64,000 nucleotides of DNA from Ruminiclostridium josui JCM 17888 (GTDB lineage Bacteria; Bacillota; Clostridia; Acetivibrionales; DSM-1351). Below the pieces are notes generated by a model. The model worked only from the letters and a program-made list of their open reading frames with translations. It ran no database searches and had not been told where the DNA came from. Both the position numbers and the translations under genes were made by a program. The DNA is taken from the NCBI RefSeq assembly GCF_000526495.1, contig NZ_JAGE01000001.1:124001-188000 (forward strand). The letters are read 5' to 3'. Shown here one piece after another: positions 56,148 to 64,000 of this stretch. The number at the start of each line of letters is the position of its first letter. Position 1 is the stretch's first letter.

Positions 56148-56947
56148 TCAAAGTTCGATTTGGTCTATGGAGATTATATTAAATTTAAGAGCTTTAACCA
56201 CAGCCTGAGTGCTACATTCTGCTTCCAATATTTTATACATATTAGTTTTATGATAGCTTATTGTACCAATATTAAGATTCATTTCCATGGCTATTGCCTT
56301 GTCGGTCAGCCCCATGGCAAGCAGCTTTAATAAAGTTATCTGACGGTCATTCAACTTAATATTTGGTTGGCAACATGGGGATTCTTTTGAAATATTTCTA
56401 AGTTCAGTTGCAATCTGATACGCTATTAATTCAGTAATGGCTATCAGTTCAGTTTTTATTGGATGTCCGGCAATAAAAAGTGCCAAACACCCCGATAATT
56501 TTCCTTTATAGTTTATTGGAGTAGAATAGCAATACCATTTTCTCAAAAAATCACAGTAATGATGATGGGGTAATATATAAACAGACTTTTCCAAACTTAT
56601 AGCTAGATTAACCGCATTTGTACCACTTATACCTTCTTGAAACGACATTCCAGGCTGTATCAAAAATTTATCAGCATCCTTTTTCATCCCTTTGCTCATT
56701 TTCATGCTTAATAAAATACCTTCTCCATTAGTTAATATAAAAAAAGAAAGTCATCATTAATCATGTCTCTAATATTTTTAATACATCTTTTAAAAATTAA
56801 TATAAACTCCTTACTGTCATTTAATATTTGCTGTAGGTAATTGGAGTTCATATCAATACCAGTTGGTGTGGCTTTAGTTGATAGACCCGAATCGATACAT
56901 TTTTTCCATGAAAATAAAATTTCATCAAACGGTTGTAAATACTCCAT
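56148..56947 (-). pseudogene. GAF-like/LuxR-type transcriptional regulator, frameshifted
   Basis: AGGAGG lies 7 nt before ATG 56947. The first frame (MEYLQPFDEILFSWKKCIDS, ATPTGIDMNS) stops at 56732 after DDFLFLY. Adding one T to the seven at 56745-56739 gives DDFLFFILTNGEGILLSMKM and joins the second frame to 56148, 266 residues in all. The N-terminal part resembles the sigma-54-activator-type sensory (AcoR-like GAF) domain; the C-terminus is a LuxR HTH (LNDRQITLLKLLAMGLTDKA, ISYHKTNMYKILEA). It lies just upstream of the exopolysaccharide locus and may have controlled it. Confidence 0.72.
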
Positions 56948-56994
56948 AGTAATCCTCCTAAATAAAATTTGTAGCCAAGTATGTATTTATATAA

Positions 56995-57072
56995 AACGAA
57001 ACCTTATACAGTCTTTTAGGGATAGTGATAAAAAGGTTTTGCTACCACTAAAAGTGACAAGGTTTCGGAACA
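56995..57072 (-). promoter_or_regulatory. Structured leader RNA before the LuxR-type gene
   Basis: After an extended -10 (TGATATAAT, about 57081-57073), the minus strand has nested inverted repeats: outer CGAAACCTT / AAGGTTTCG followed by TTTTATAT, and middle CTTTTAG / CTAAAAG. The 5' part, TTGTCACTTTTAGTGG with GCAAAACC, resembles in part an antiterminator (RAT) target of BglG/LicT proteins and would compete with the outer terminator-like hairpin. The RAT match is partial. The rest of 56948-57361 holds no gene; a weak inverted repeat AGCCAAT/ATTGGCT lies at 57269-57294. Confidence 0.4.
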
Positions 57073-57361
57073 AATTATATCATAAATTTGTTAATTTTCT
57101 TATTCATTCAATAAAAAGTAATTATTGTTACTAATTAGTCGATAAGATAGTTTTATGGGAGTACATTCCATCTCTAAGAATACATTGTAGCTTTTTGATT
57201 CTAGGTATTTGATGCAGAATTGTAAGAGGGGTTGAAGACATAAAGTATAATTGTGCAAGTAAATAGAAAGCCAATCACCTTTGAAGCAATTGGCTCTGTA
57301 AATGAAAATTCCAGTTTACTAATCTACCCCAATATTGACATAGAACCACTATTATAAACAA

Positions 57362-57395
57362 CAAAAAAATACCAAACGTCTTAACCGCTTGGTAT
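57362..57395 (-). terminator. Terminator after tRNA-Leu
   Basis: Minus-strand stem ATACCAA / TTGGTAT with a 13-nt loop, then TTTTTTT, 9 nt after the tRNA CCA end. Confidence 0.85.
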
Positions 57396-57403
57396 CTCTC
57401 ATA

Positions 57404-57490
57404 TGGTGCCGAAGGTCGGACTCGAACCGACATGGTATCGCTACCGCTGGATTTTGAGTCCAGTGCGTCTGCCAATTTCACCACTTCGGC
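57404..57490 (-). tRNA. tRNA-Leu (anticodon CAA)
   Basis: 87-nt tRNA on the minus strand: acceptor GCCGAAG / CTTCGGC with discriminator A and encoded CCA, D arm GTGAAATTGGCAGAC, anticodon arm CTGGA-CTCAAAA-TCCAG, a long variable arm and T arm GTCGG-TTCGAGT-CCGAC. Acceptor, anticodon, long variable arm and T-loop all fit leucine. A codon-like frame across it is only a shadow. Confidence 0.95.
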
Positions 57491-57514
57491 ATACATAACA
57501 TCTGCTGCTTGTAT

Positions 57515-57543
57515 ATATTAACACAGAAAATAAAATAACGCAA
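57515..57543 (-). promoter_or_regulatory. Promoter of tRNA-Leu
   Basis: -35 TTGCGT (57543-57538), 17-bp spacer, -10 TAATAT (57520-57515), 25 nt upstream of the tRNA. Confidence 0.65.
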
Positions 57544-57578
57544 TACTAAAATACAAAAAACTAATAATTTTTAACGTG

Positions 57579-58115
57579 TTATTTAATACCGCATATTTTC
57601 TTTACAAGGTATTCTACATCTTCATTTTTCTTAAACTTATATGTTCCCGAAATAATTTTTCTGGTTGCCTTGTAAGTATGAATAGTATTGGTAAAATCTT
57701 TTTCGTTTGCTATGATTCCTTTATTAAGAAGTTGTTTCATTACATCGCTTGATGTATGACCATCTTCTATATTAATAACGATATTTCGTTCATTAGTATC
57801 TGTACTTGTGTTGTCCTTATTTGCAGTGCTTGTTTTTTCTGCAGCCTCATTTGAAGCCGGAGAAACAGTACTTACTCCCGGTGACTTTTCACTTGTTGTA
57901 TCAGCAGCTGTACTATCTGTGGCTTCAGAATTATCTTTATCTAGTATTCTAACAGGTTCTATCAAGCCATAGGTCTTAGCACGGCTGATTATCTCTTCCT
58001 TGGTTAATTCCTTTTGTGTTTCTGTCCCGCTGGAATAAATCATACCAACTATTGCGGTTATAATCATTCCGATGCCGATTCCCAACAAAATACTTTTCTC
58101 GTGCACTTTTCTCAT
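57579..58115 (-). CDS. Membrane-anchored protein with MltG-like LysM subdomain
   Basis: 178 residues. N-terminal TM (ILLGIGIGMIITAIVGMIY), a Ser/Thr/Asn-rich low-complexity spacer about 60-115, and a C-terminal domain (IVINIEDGHTSSDVMKQLLN, ISGTYKFKKNEDVEYLVKKI) that resembles the substrate-recognition subdomain of endolytic transglycosylase MltG. The catalytic part of MltG is absent, so it is probably a peptidoglycan-binding or scaffold protein. AGGAG lies 7 nt before ATG 58115. Last gene in this part of the motility operon. Confidence 0.6.
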   Translation of the reverse strand: MRKVHEKSILLGIGIGMIITAIVGMIYSSGTETQKELTKEEIISRAKTYGLIEPVRILDKDNSEATDSTAADTTSEKSPGVSTVSPASNEAAEKTSTANKDNTSTDTNERNIVINIEDGHTSSDVMKQLLNKGIIANEKDFTNTIHTYKATRKIISGTYKFKKNEDVEYLVKKICGIK

Positions 58116-58163
58116 CTGTATACTCCTACTATGCAAATATCACTTCAAAATTGTAAAATTACA

Positions 58164-58796
58164 CTATTTACTGCCGCTTAAACCACGTATAAGTCCAATT
58201 TCACCTTTTCCTATCTTCATTTTCTCTGCAATTTCATCATTACTTAAGCCCTGCTCAATTAATTGCAGTACTTGCTTTCTTCTGCTGTTAAGTACCAATT
58301 TTGAAGGCTTCTCATTTTCTTCTTTTGTATCAACTATTTCATTGGTTGAATCGTTTTGCTGTTTTTTACCGCTTTGCATATTCTTGTAGCTCTGGATATT
58401 TGATAACTTTTGAATATCCTGATTGATTTGCTGATTAATTTTATCCACTTCAGTTGAAAGCTCCTGGTCTAAAACAACCGGCTCCTCAATTTGTGTTTGC
58501 TCTTGAATTTTGCTAACAGACTTTTCTTCTGCTTTGTCTTGGTTATCCATTTCTTTAACTTTTTTGAAAAATTCCTGATTCTTTTCAGAAATCACTGTTA
58601 CAACATAATCAGACATTCTGTTAAGTTCATGTATCATTTCTTCTGAATCCTGAATTAAACTGAACATCTCATCTTTTTTGCGATCAAATTCTTTAAAAAA
58701 GTCTTTACCGTTAGCCCTATCCATTAAAATCAGAAAAAGAGCTACTGCTACCAAAATAACTCCCAAGAATATTATAGTAACGTAAAATGCTCCCAT
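58164..58796 (-). CDS. DUF6115-like membrane protein of the flagellar operon
   Basis: 210 residues. One N-terminal TM (VTIIFLGVILVAVALFLIL), a long coiled-coil, Gln/Glu-rich middle, and a C-terminal HTH-like segment SRRKQVLQLIEQGLSNDEIA with GKGEIGLIRGL. Similar proteins sit beside sigma-28 and FapA-like genes in Clostridia and Bacilli; the function is unknown. AGAGG lies 5 nt before ATG 58796. Confidence 0.65.
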   Translation of the reverse strand: MGAFYVTIIFLGVILVAVALFLILMDRANGKDFFKEFDRKKDEMFSLIQDSEEMIHELNRMSDYVVTVISEKNQEFFKKVKEMDNQDKAEEKSVSKIQEQTQIEEPVVLDQELSTEVDKINQQINQDIQKLSNIQSYKNMQSGKKQQNDSTNEIVDTKEENEKPSKLVLNSRRKQVLQLIEQGLSNDEIAEKMKIGKGEIGLIRGLSGSK

Positions 58797-58827
58797 ATCC
58801 ACCTCTAGAACTTATCCTTTGTTTTTA

Positions 58828-59112
58828 TCAGACCCTAATGTCTATTGTGGGTCTGTCATCATCCTTATTTTGCCTTTTCTTTTTCTTTTCATTCTGCCTT
58901 GAATTATTTTTTTCTTGTTTTTCTTTAATACGATCGTTTTTCACATTTTCTCTGCTAACAACCTGTTTCAGATTATTGTCTATTTTCGTCTGATTGGCTG
59001 TTTGCTGCTGCTGCTGAATTGCTTGATTTTTATTAACGTCGTCGTTATAAATCTTTGATATTTCAGATGTCTTTGGAACTACCATCTGAAAGTCTATAGG
59101 TTTTATTGACAA
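58828..59112 (-). CDS. Small charged protein of the flagellar operon
   Basis: 94 residues, N-terminus MSIKPIDFQMVVPKTSEISK, a polyglutamine stretch, then a Lys/Glu/Asn-rich disordered tail. TTG start at 59112 with a poor G-rich ribosome site. Small proteins of this kind with the same N-terminal pattern are common next to flagellar regulators in Clostridia. No function is known. Confidence 0.6.
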   Translation of the reverse strand: MSIKPIDFQMVVPKTSEISKIYNDDVNKNQAIQQQQQTANQTKIDNNLKQVVSRENVKNDRIKEKQEKNNSRQNEKKKKRQNKDDDRPTIDIRV

Positions 59113-59204
59113 AAAAACCGCCCCCCATGCCGGATTTATTTAACTAAACAATCCTTGGTAATAATTGTAATAAGCATATGGAAAGAGCATTAACTGATCT
59201 CTTA

Positions 59205-60596
59205 TTACTTGTCAATAGGCCCAACACGTACATCTGCACCATCTCTGTACAAGGTACAGTATTGAAGAGGTTCCTTCACATACATCATACATGTTCCAAT
59301 GGAAACCTTTACTCCGGGATAAATATAATTTAATGCACGAATCTTGCCATTGCCTTCCTGTTGTAACTTTTCATCCAGAAGTGCTACTTCATGTTTTACT
59401 TCCTCAATCTTTGATGATAAATACACTTTTGTCCGAACACTCTTTGTTAAAATCTCCTGCTTATCCGGAGTCAATGCACCCGCACTTTCCATCTTGCGTA
59501 ATATTGTAATTGCTTGGTCTGCCTTTTTTATATCATTTTCCATTGAAATCAATTCTTCTCTTGCATTTTTATATCTTTCCCTTACAGAAGGATCCACACC
59601 TACTTCAACGTCTGTAGTTGTAGCCATATGTGAGCCTATAACCTTAGCAACTACAATGTTACCAACCTTACAGGTACCTCCCACCAGAAGTCCCTTGTTT
59701 CCAGTTAGCTCAAGCTTGTTTCCGCATTTTACATTACTGTGCATTATGGCTTCGGCCTGAATATTATTACTTGCTTCTATGTTACTGTATTCTATGTATC
59801 TTGCTACTATATCACCGCCGGCAATGAGTGTTCCTTTACCCATCCCCTGCATTCCCCGTCGTAATATAATATTCCCTCCGGCTTTAATTGTTGCACCTTC
59901 AACAACCCCAAATACTTCAACATTTCCGCCGGCTTCTACAGAGAATCCTGATAAAACATTACCCTTTATAATAACACTTCCTACAAAATTAACATTTCCT
60001 GTTGAATTATCTACATCAGCGGGAACTTCATGGTTTGTATAAACGCTTACTTTCGTAGCGTCCAGATATTCAACCTCTCCTGCAGTTGTTGCAATAAGGG
60101 TTTGTCCATCCTCAGATATTGCAACATTCTTTCCCCTTGGAAGAACCGCAGGTTTACCGTTTACAGCGGGTAAAACTCTACCTTTAACAGTTTTACCTTC
60201 TACACCTTTTATAGGGGGAACCAAAGAGCATAGTACCTGCCCCTCCTGAACCGACTGAATCAAATTCAACTCCCTATAATTTATCCTGCCGTCCTCCATT
60301 AAAGTAGGAGTTTTGCTAACATCAGTGTTAAAATGGTATGTAACCATACCGTTTTTACCATTTTGAGGTGCAATACCTTCCGCTACACAAAATGCTTCGT
60401 TGTACATTGGGCTTTCAACAAGATATTCTATAATATCTTCCTTGATTCCAAAAACTACTCTCTGACTTTCAAGAGCGCTAATAATATCTTCTTTTGTAAT
60501 TGCTGAATTGTCTCCGGTGTTGTAAAGAGTTATATAAGCTTTTAGCTCGTCTGGTGAAACCGTTACTAAAATTTTCAAATCTTTTTGTTCTACCAT
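59205..60596 (-). CDS. FapA/DUF342-family polymerase-less beta-helix protein
   Basis: Flagellar assembly protein A family. 463 residues from ATG 60596 (GGAG at -6). N-terminal region about 1-150, then a central right-handed beta-helix of short Gly/Val repeats (GNVNFVGSVIIKGNVLSGFS, VEAGGNVEVFGVVEGATIKA), and a C-terminal coiled coil. Polymer-forming, bactofilin-like shape; in some bacteria members affect flagellar number or membrane-associated regulation. It overlaps nothing and follows sigma-28 by 10 nt. Confidence 0.82.
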   Translation of the reverse strand: MVEQKDLKILVTVSPDELKAYITLYNTGDNSAITKEDIISALESQRVVFGIKEDIIEYLVESPMYNEAFCVAEGIAPQNGKNGMVTYHFNTDVSKTPTLMEDGRINYRELNLIQSVQEGQVLCSLVPPIKGVEGKTVKGRVLPAVNGKPAVLPRGKNVAISEDGQTLIATTAGEVEYLDATKVSVYTNHEVPADVDNSTGNVNFVGSVIIKGNVLSGFSVEAGGNVEVFGVVEGATIKAGGNIILRRGMQGMGKGTLIAGGDIVARYIEYSNIEASNNIQAEAIMHSNVKCGNKLELTGNKGLLVGGTCKVGNIVVAKVIGSHMATTTDVEVGVDPSVRERYKNAREELISMENDIKKADQAITILRKMESAGALTPDKQEILTKSVRTKVYLSSKIEEVKHEVALLDEKLQQEGNGKIRALNYIYPGVKVSIGTCMMYVKEPLQYCTLYRDGADVRVGPIDK

Positions 60597-60606
60597 ATTT
60601 TCTCCT

Positions 60607-61371
60607 TTACGATTCAAGCATTATCTTATGCCTAAACAGCTTCCCTTTCATTCTAAGTAGTGCTTTTGTATGCAATTGGGAAATTCTTGATTCCGTTACA
60701 TTCATTATAGCACTTATTTCCTTTAAAGTCAGTTCCTCAAAATAATAGAATGTAATTACCGCTTTTTCTTTTTCTGGTAACTTGTCTATAGAATCAGCAA
60801 GAAGCTGCTTCATTTCATTAAATTCCAAGGAAGCTTCCGGTTTATCTTCAGTACTTTCACTAAATATTTCAAGTCCTCTTTCATAATTTTGCTCCATAAA
60901 CTCATCAAGAGACATCATTGAAGACACATTTACGTCATTTAATAATTTATAAAAATCGTCCATACCCAACCCCATTTTTTCAGCAACTTCCTTGTCGGTT
61001 GCAGTATGGCCTTTTTCATTTTCTATTTCAGCATATACTTTTTCCAGTTCCTTGTTTTTTTGCCTAAGCGATCTGGGAACCCAGTCCATATCACGTATAC
61101 TATCTATAATTGAACCTCTTATTCTTAAAGAGGCATATGTTTCAAATTTAACACCCTTAGCGAGATCATATTTTTCTATTGCATCAATAAGCCCGAATGC
61201 ACCGTATCCAACCAAATCATCAAATTCCACATTTGAACCAAAATATATACTTAGCCTTCCTGCAACATATTTTATAAGATATGCGTATTGTATTATTAAC
61301 TTTTCTTTTGCAGCGGCATCTTTAGTTTCAATATATTGTTTCCATAGATGATTAACATTTTCGCTAAACAT
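60607..61371 (-). CDS. RNA polymerase sigma factor for motility (sigma-28, FliA/SigD/WhiG type)
   Basis: 254 residues. Sigma region 2 (AYLIKYVAGRLS, FDDLVGYGAFGLIDAIEKYD, FETYASLRIRGSIIDSIRDM), region 3 (PRSLRQKNKELEKVYAEIEN), and region 4 HTH (LTLKEISAIMNVTESRISQL). Directs transcription of late flagellar and chemotaxis genes. GGAGG lies 5 nt before ATG 61371; the TTG at 61383 is not needed. It lies between cheD and the FapA-like gene, as in many Firmicutes fla/che operons. Confidence 0.93.
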   Translation of the reverse strand: MFSENVNHLWKQYIETKDAAAKEKLIIQYAYLIKYVAGRLSIYFGSNVEFDDLVGYGAFGLIDAIEKYDLAKGVKFETYASLRIRGSIIDSIRDMDWVPRSLRQKNKELEKVYAEIENEKGHTATDKEVAEKMGLGMDDFYKLLNDVNVSSMMSLDEFMEQNYERGLEIFSESTEDKPEASLEFNEMKQLLADSIDKLPEKEKAVITFYYFEELTLKEISAIMNVTESRISQLHTKALLRMKGKLFRHKIMLES

Positions 61372-61412
61372 GTTGTCCTCCAATTAGTATCTTACTATAA
61401 TTATCACTAAAG

Positions 61413-61802
61413 TTATTCTTTCATTTTAGTCCTCACTGCCTGTGATAAATCTAGTGGAGTAAAGCCATCGTCTAAGTCGCTGTCTGCGACTAAATCCAGG
61501 TTGTTACCTAAATGTTGTTCTTTGGCCAATTTTTCTTCCTTCTCTTTTTCTATTCTTAATTTTCCCTGCTCTTCCATTTCCTGCTTTTCTTTTTCTTCCT
61601 GTTCCTTCAGCTTGTTTTGCTCTTCTATAATGCCAGTAATAGTAGCTTTTAGCAAAGCACCTATAAGATAAAAAACTACCATTGCAATTATCATATATAT
61701 ACAAGTCTGATTCATGGTTTTATTAGTGCTAATACCAATTAATCCTGCTATAAAAGCTGCAAATAATGCAAATAGAAACGGTATTTTCATGATTGTCTCC
61801 AT
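61413..61802 (-). CDS. Small membrane protein of the che/fla operon
   Basis: 129 residues. Two TM helices at about 5-24 and 31-52, a highly charged coiled-coil (Glu/Lys/Gln-rich) to about 92, and a C-terminal motif ADSDLDDGFTPLDLSQAVRT. No recognised family. Its fixed place between cheD and sigma-28 suggests a motility-linked role. Either ATG 61802 or ATG 61790 could be the start. Confidence 0.6.
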   Translation of the reverse strand: METIMKIPFLFALFAAFIAGLIGISTNKTMNQTCIYMIIAMVVFYLIGALLKATITGIIEEQNKLKEQEEKEKQEMEEQGKLRIEKEKEEKLAKEQHLGNNLDLVADSDLDDGFTPLDLSQAVRTKMKE

Positions 61803-61849
61803 TCTTACACCTCAGTCGTAAAACAAAAATCATATGTTGCTATATTGCT

Positions 61850-62338
61850 CTATATTTGTTTTATTCCAAAACCGATTGTCTTTATCATTAGTCTTCCATC
61901 GTCAGAGTACAGTTCTATGGTACGTCCGTAATTTCCTCCCGTATCCTCAGATATAACGGGTATATTTAATAGTTTAAGTTTTTCCTTTGATGCAACCACA
62001 TTTCTGTATCCTATTCTCATTAAATCTGAGCTTTGATTAAATACAAACATTTGGGCTCCACCGGCTAGTTTTGCTACTATTCTGTCTTTCCTTGCACCAA
62101 GTTTTATCATGTCATCTACTAATTTTACTATAGCCGTATCAGCAAACTTGGCAATGTTACTGTTATTTTTTGCTTGTTCACTGCTAGGCAGCATAACGTG
62201 TGCTAATCCGGCTACTTTTGATGTAGAATCATACAGGGCAACCCCCACACATGAACCAAGACCTAGTGTAGTTAACATACAAGGATGACGCGATGAATTA
62301 AGGTCAGCCATACCAACCTTTATAATTTCAATATCCAT
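61850..62338 (-). CDS. cheD: Chemoreceptor glutamine deamidase
   Basis: Deamidates receptor glutamines and, with CheC, feeds back on adaptation. 162 residues. Catalytic Cys in TLGLGSCVGVALYD, His in GLAHVMLPSS, and Thr in GGNYGRTIELY; the core AKLAGGAQMF is conserved. ATG overlaps the cheC stop (TAATG). Confidence 0.94.
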   Translation of the reverse strand: MDIEIIKVGMADLNSSRHPCMLTTLGLGSCVGVALYDSTSKVAGLAHVMLPSSEQAKNNSNIAKFADTAIVKLVDDMIKLGARKDRIVAKLAGGAQMFVFNQSSDLMRIGYRNVVASKEKLKLLNIPVISEDTGGNYGRTIELYSDDGRLMIKTIGFGIKQI

Positions 62339-62958
62339 TATTCTATAACTCCCAATGCTCTTAATAGTACCTCGTATGATTCAACATCAGGTATCAGTAG
62401 AAAGTCTCCAAAAACCTTTGTAATGCCTTCACTAAACTCAGTCTCTATATATAATACTGAATCGCCGACCTTTCCAAACTCAATTGCCGGTACGCTTAGT
62501 ATTGCACCTGCCATGTCTATAGCAAGTTCCGGTACAGAAGGCAATATTTTTAAGTTTGTCAAGCCAGCCAATGCTGATAGATATGATGCCGTTAGTATGT
62601 TACCGATTTCCTTTAATGCAGATAACTCCAACTCGTTAAAATCTAGATTAGTTTCATCATTGGAACCTAGTAATATATTTACCAGTTTTCTGGCAGCATT
62701 AATGTCCAAAATAAACATCATATTACCGGTTAAATCACCGGTTACATTAAGCAAGATTCCAACAACAAGTATTTCTTCACCACCAAGAATCTGACTAACC
62801 TTATCAAATCCCATTATTTTAACTTCTGGTACAGCCATATCCACTTTTTTGTCTATCATTTTAGCCAAAGAAGTTACTGCATTTCCTGCGCCGATATTTC
62901 CAATCTCTCTAAGCACATCCATCTGAATATTATTTAATTCATCAAAACTAATTGACAT
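62338..62958 (-). CDS. cheC: CheY-P phosphatase CheC
   Basis: 206 residues. Two active-site helices with the Glu/Asn pair: VLREIGNIGAGNAVTSLA near residue 16 and ALKEIGNILTASYLSALAG near 114, both retaining E-x2-N, so phosphatase activity is expected. It interacts with CheD, encoded next. Start ATG 62958. Confidence 0.94.
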   Translation of the reverse strand: MSISFDELNNIQMDVLREIGNIGAGNAVTSLAKMIDKKVDMAVPEVKIMGFDKVSQILGGEEILVVGILLNVTGDLTGNMMFILDINAARKLVNILLGSNDETNLDFNELELSALKEIGNILTASYLSALAGLTNLKILPSVPELAIDMAGAILSVPAIEFGKVGDSVLYIETEFSEGITKVFGDFLLIPDVESYEVLLRALGVIE

Positions 62959-62989
62959 CACTCATACCCCTATTTTTATTTTTAATCAA

Positions 62990-63436
62990 TTATATTTTAA
63001 CAAGCTTATCGAAATTCAGAAGAGTCACAATTTCTCCATCAACCTTGCCAATTCCTAATATATAATCTGCTATAGTACTGTTCATTAAACTTGCAGCACT
63101 CTCAATAGAATCTCCAGTAAGTTGTATCGTTTGAAGTACTTGATCAACTATAACACCTATTGAAACTTCTTCAAGCTTTAAAATTATTATACGCGTTTCT
63201 TCCGTCTCTTCTGCTACAGGAAGATTAAATTTTAGTCTTAAATCCATTACAGGGATTATATCCCCTCTTAAATTTATAACCCCTTTAATATAAGGTGGCG
63301 TTTTAGGGACCCTTGTTATTGTTTTCATTCTGTCTATAGTTGTAATTTTAAGTGAGTCAATACCAAAACGCTCTTCTCCGAGACTAAATACAATAAACTG
63401 TTTTGATTCAAATTCTTGAAGTTGTACGTCAGCCAT
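62990..63436 (-). CDS. cheW: Chemotaxis coupling protein CheW
   Basis: Links receptors to CheA. 148 residues from ATG 63436 (GGAG at -7; nine codons upstream of it are probably untranslated). SH3-like double barrel: QFIVFSLGEERFGIDSLKIT, ITRVPKTPPYIKGVINLRGD, IIPVMDLRLKFNLP and the C-terminal ILGIGKVDGEIVTLLNFDKL. Confidence 0.94.
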   Translation of the reverse strand: MADVQLQEFESKQFIVFSLGEERFGIDSLKITTIDRMKTITRVPKTPPYIKGVINLRGDIIPVMDLRLKFNLPVAEETEETRIIILKLEEVSIGVIVDQVLQTIQLTGDSIESAASLMNSTIADYILGIGKVDGEIVTLLNFDKLVKI

Positions 63437-63554
63437 ATTTATCTCCATTTCCGTCACAGACAAAAGTAGCTATATAATATAATCGCATACTTACTGTCTG
63501 TGCCATTATTTATTTTATTTGGAATCCTATATTTAATCCGCACTAGTTCATAAG

Positions 63555-64000
63555 TTAAGTAATGGAATTTACATCAACTATTAATGCCACATTTCCGTCA
63601 CCAAGTATTGTAGCCCCAGCCAAATACTTGATTCCAGTCAGGAGTTTACCCAAAGATTTAATAACTATTTCCTGCTGTCCTATAACACTGTCTACAACAA
63701 GTCCTGTCAGCTTTTCACCTTTTCTAACAATTACTATTTTTAACTGTTTCTGGTTAGCTTGTTCCTCCCTGTTTGGAACCTCAAGAGAATCAGCAAGCCT
63801 TGTAATAGGTACAACCATGTTACGAAGCAATATAACCTCTTGTCCCTGAACAGTTTTTACATCTTCTGCAGACCAATTATATATCTGATAAATTGAGCCT
63901 AATGGTATAGCATATTTTTCTCCGCCTACATTTACCAATAATGCTTGATATATTGCCAATGTCAACGGTAATTTTATAATAAATTTACTTCCCTTACCGC
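63555..64000 (-). CDS. cheA: Chemotaxis histidine kinase CheA (C-terminal part, runs off window)
   Basis: The frame is open to the window edge. Its first visible residues, GKGSKFIIKLPLTLAIYQAL, are the end of the CheA ATPase domain leading into the CheW-like regulatory domain (EKYAIPLGSIYQIYN, VVDSVIGQQEIVIKSLGKLL, ILGDGNVALIVDVNSI). The His-phosphotransfer, dimer and most of the kinase domains lie beyond position 64000. First of the che genes seen here. Confidence 0.92.
   Translation of the reverse strand, partial: GKGSKFIIKLPLTLAIYQALLVNVGGEKYAIPLGSIYQIYNWSAEDVKTVQGQEVILLRNMVVPITRLADSLEVPNREEQANQKQLKIVIVRKGEKLTGLVVDSVIGQQEIVIKSLGKLLTGIKYLAGATILGDGNVALIVDVNSIT

Noticed and set aside
57275-57496. 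73-codon minus-strand frame starting MYAEVVKLADALDSKSS
   Set aside because: It is a translation of the tRNA-Leu gene and its flanks, a common false call.

Overview
The window looks like a chromosomal segment of a mesophilic, cellulosome-forming Clostridia species, most likely Ruminiclostridium (the cellulolyticum/papyrosolvens/josui group). The DNA is AT-rich with strong AGGAGG-type ribosome sites. A secreted SGNH hydrolase carries a type I dockerin whose first repeat has the Ala-Leu pair typical of that group. Riboswitches, SOS boxes and the Fur box are of Firmicutes type. Nearly all genes lie on the minus strand, so operons read from high to low coordinates.

Layout: 1-7756, a ChvE/GguAB-like sugar ABC transporter with a lipoprotein sensor, a LytS-type kinase and a YesN-type regulator; the kinase has an in-frame amber codon. 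7990-9333, a processive glycosyltransferase. 9499-13457, thiD-thiC-thiM-thiE behind two tandem TPP riboswitches, each with its own terminator. 13531-15126, a secreted hydrolase. 15263-18040, feoA-feoB-zinc ribbon-fur behind a Fur-box promoter. 18070-21366, a GlpA-like oxidoreductase cluster. 21686-21910, a plus-strand 14-residue repeat protein. 21948-23306, corA behind an Mg2+ M-box. 23351-27126, ribD-ribE-ribBA-ribH behind an FMN riboswitch. 27188-29784, a plus-strand SOS group: dinB with two LexA boxes, a small companion gene and a SRAP-domain gene.

29741-38813 is accessory: the dockerin enzyme, a secreted protein of unknown role, a 14-repeat leucine-rich surface protein with a decayed partial copy beside it, and a large surface protein with an internal 702-bp tandem duplication and a frameshift. 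38995-55850 is an exopolysaccharide locus: polymerase, VanZ-like protein, glycosyltransferases, radical SAM protein, Wzz/tyrosine kinase, phosphatase, initiating sugar transferase, UDP-sugar dehydrogenase, flippase and two methyltransferases. The polymerase is cut by an IS21-family element. The flippase, two glycosyltransferases and the flanking LuxR-type regulator each need a one-base correction to be full length. 57404-64000 holds tRNA-Leu and the head of a chemotaxis/motility operon (cheA-cheW-cheC-cheD, sigma-28, FapA-like protein, small flagellar-operon proteins).

The thi, feo, rib, cor, SOS and motility genes are intact and carry clear regulatory sites. The single-base lesions cluster in surface and exopolysaccharide genes between 29 and 57 kb. 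That pattern suggests either real decay or phase switching of the cell-surface locus, or uncorrected homopolymer sequencing errors; the sequence alone cannot decide. All functions are assigned from motifs and context read by eye. No database search was run.
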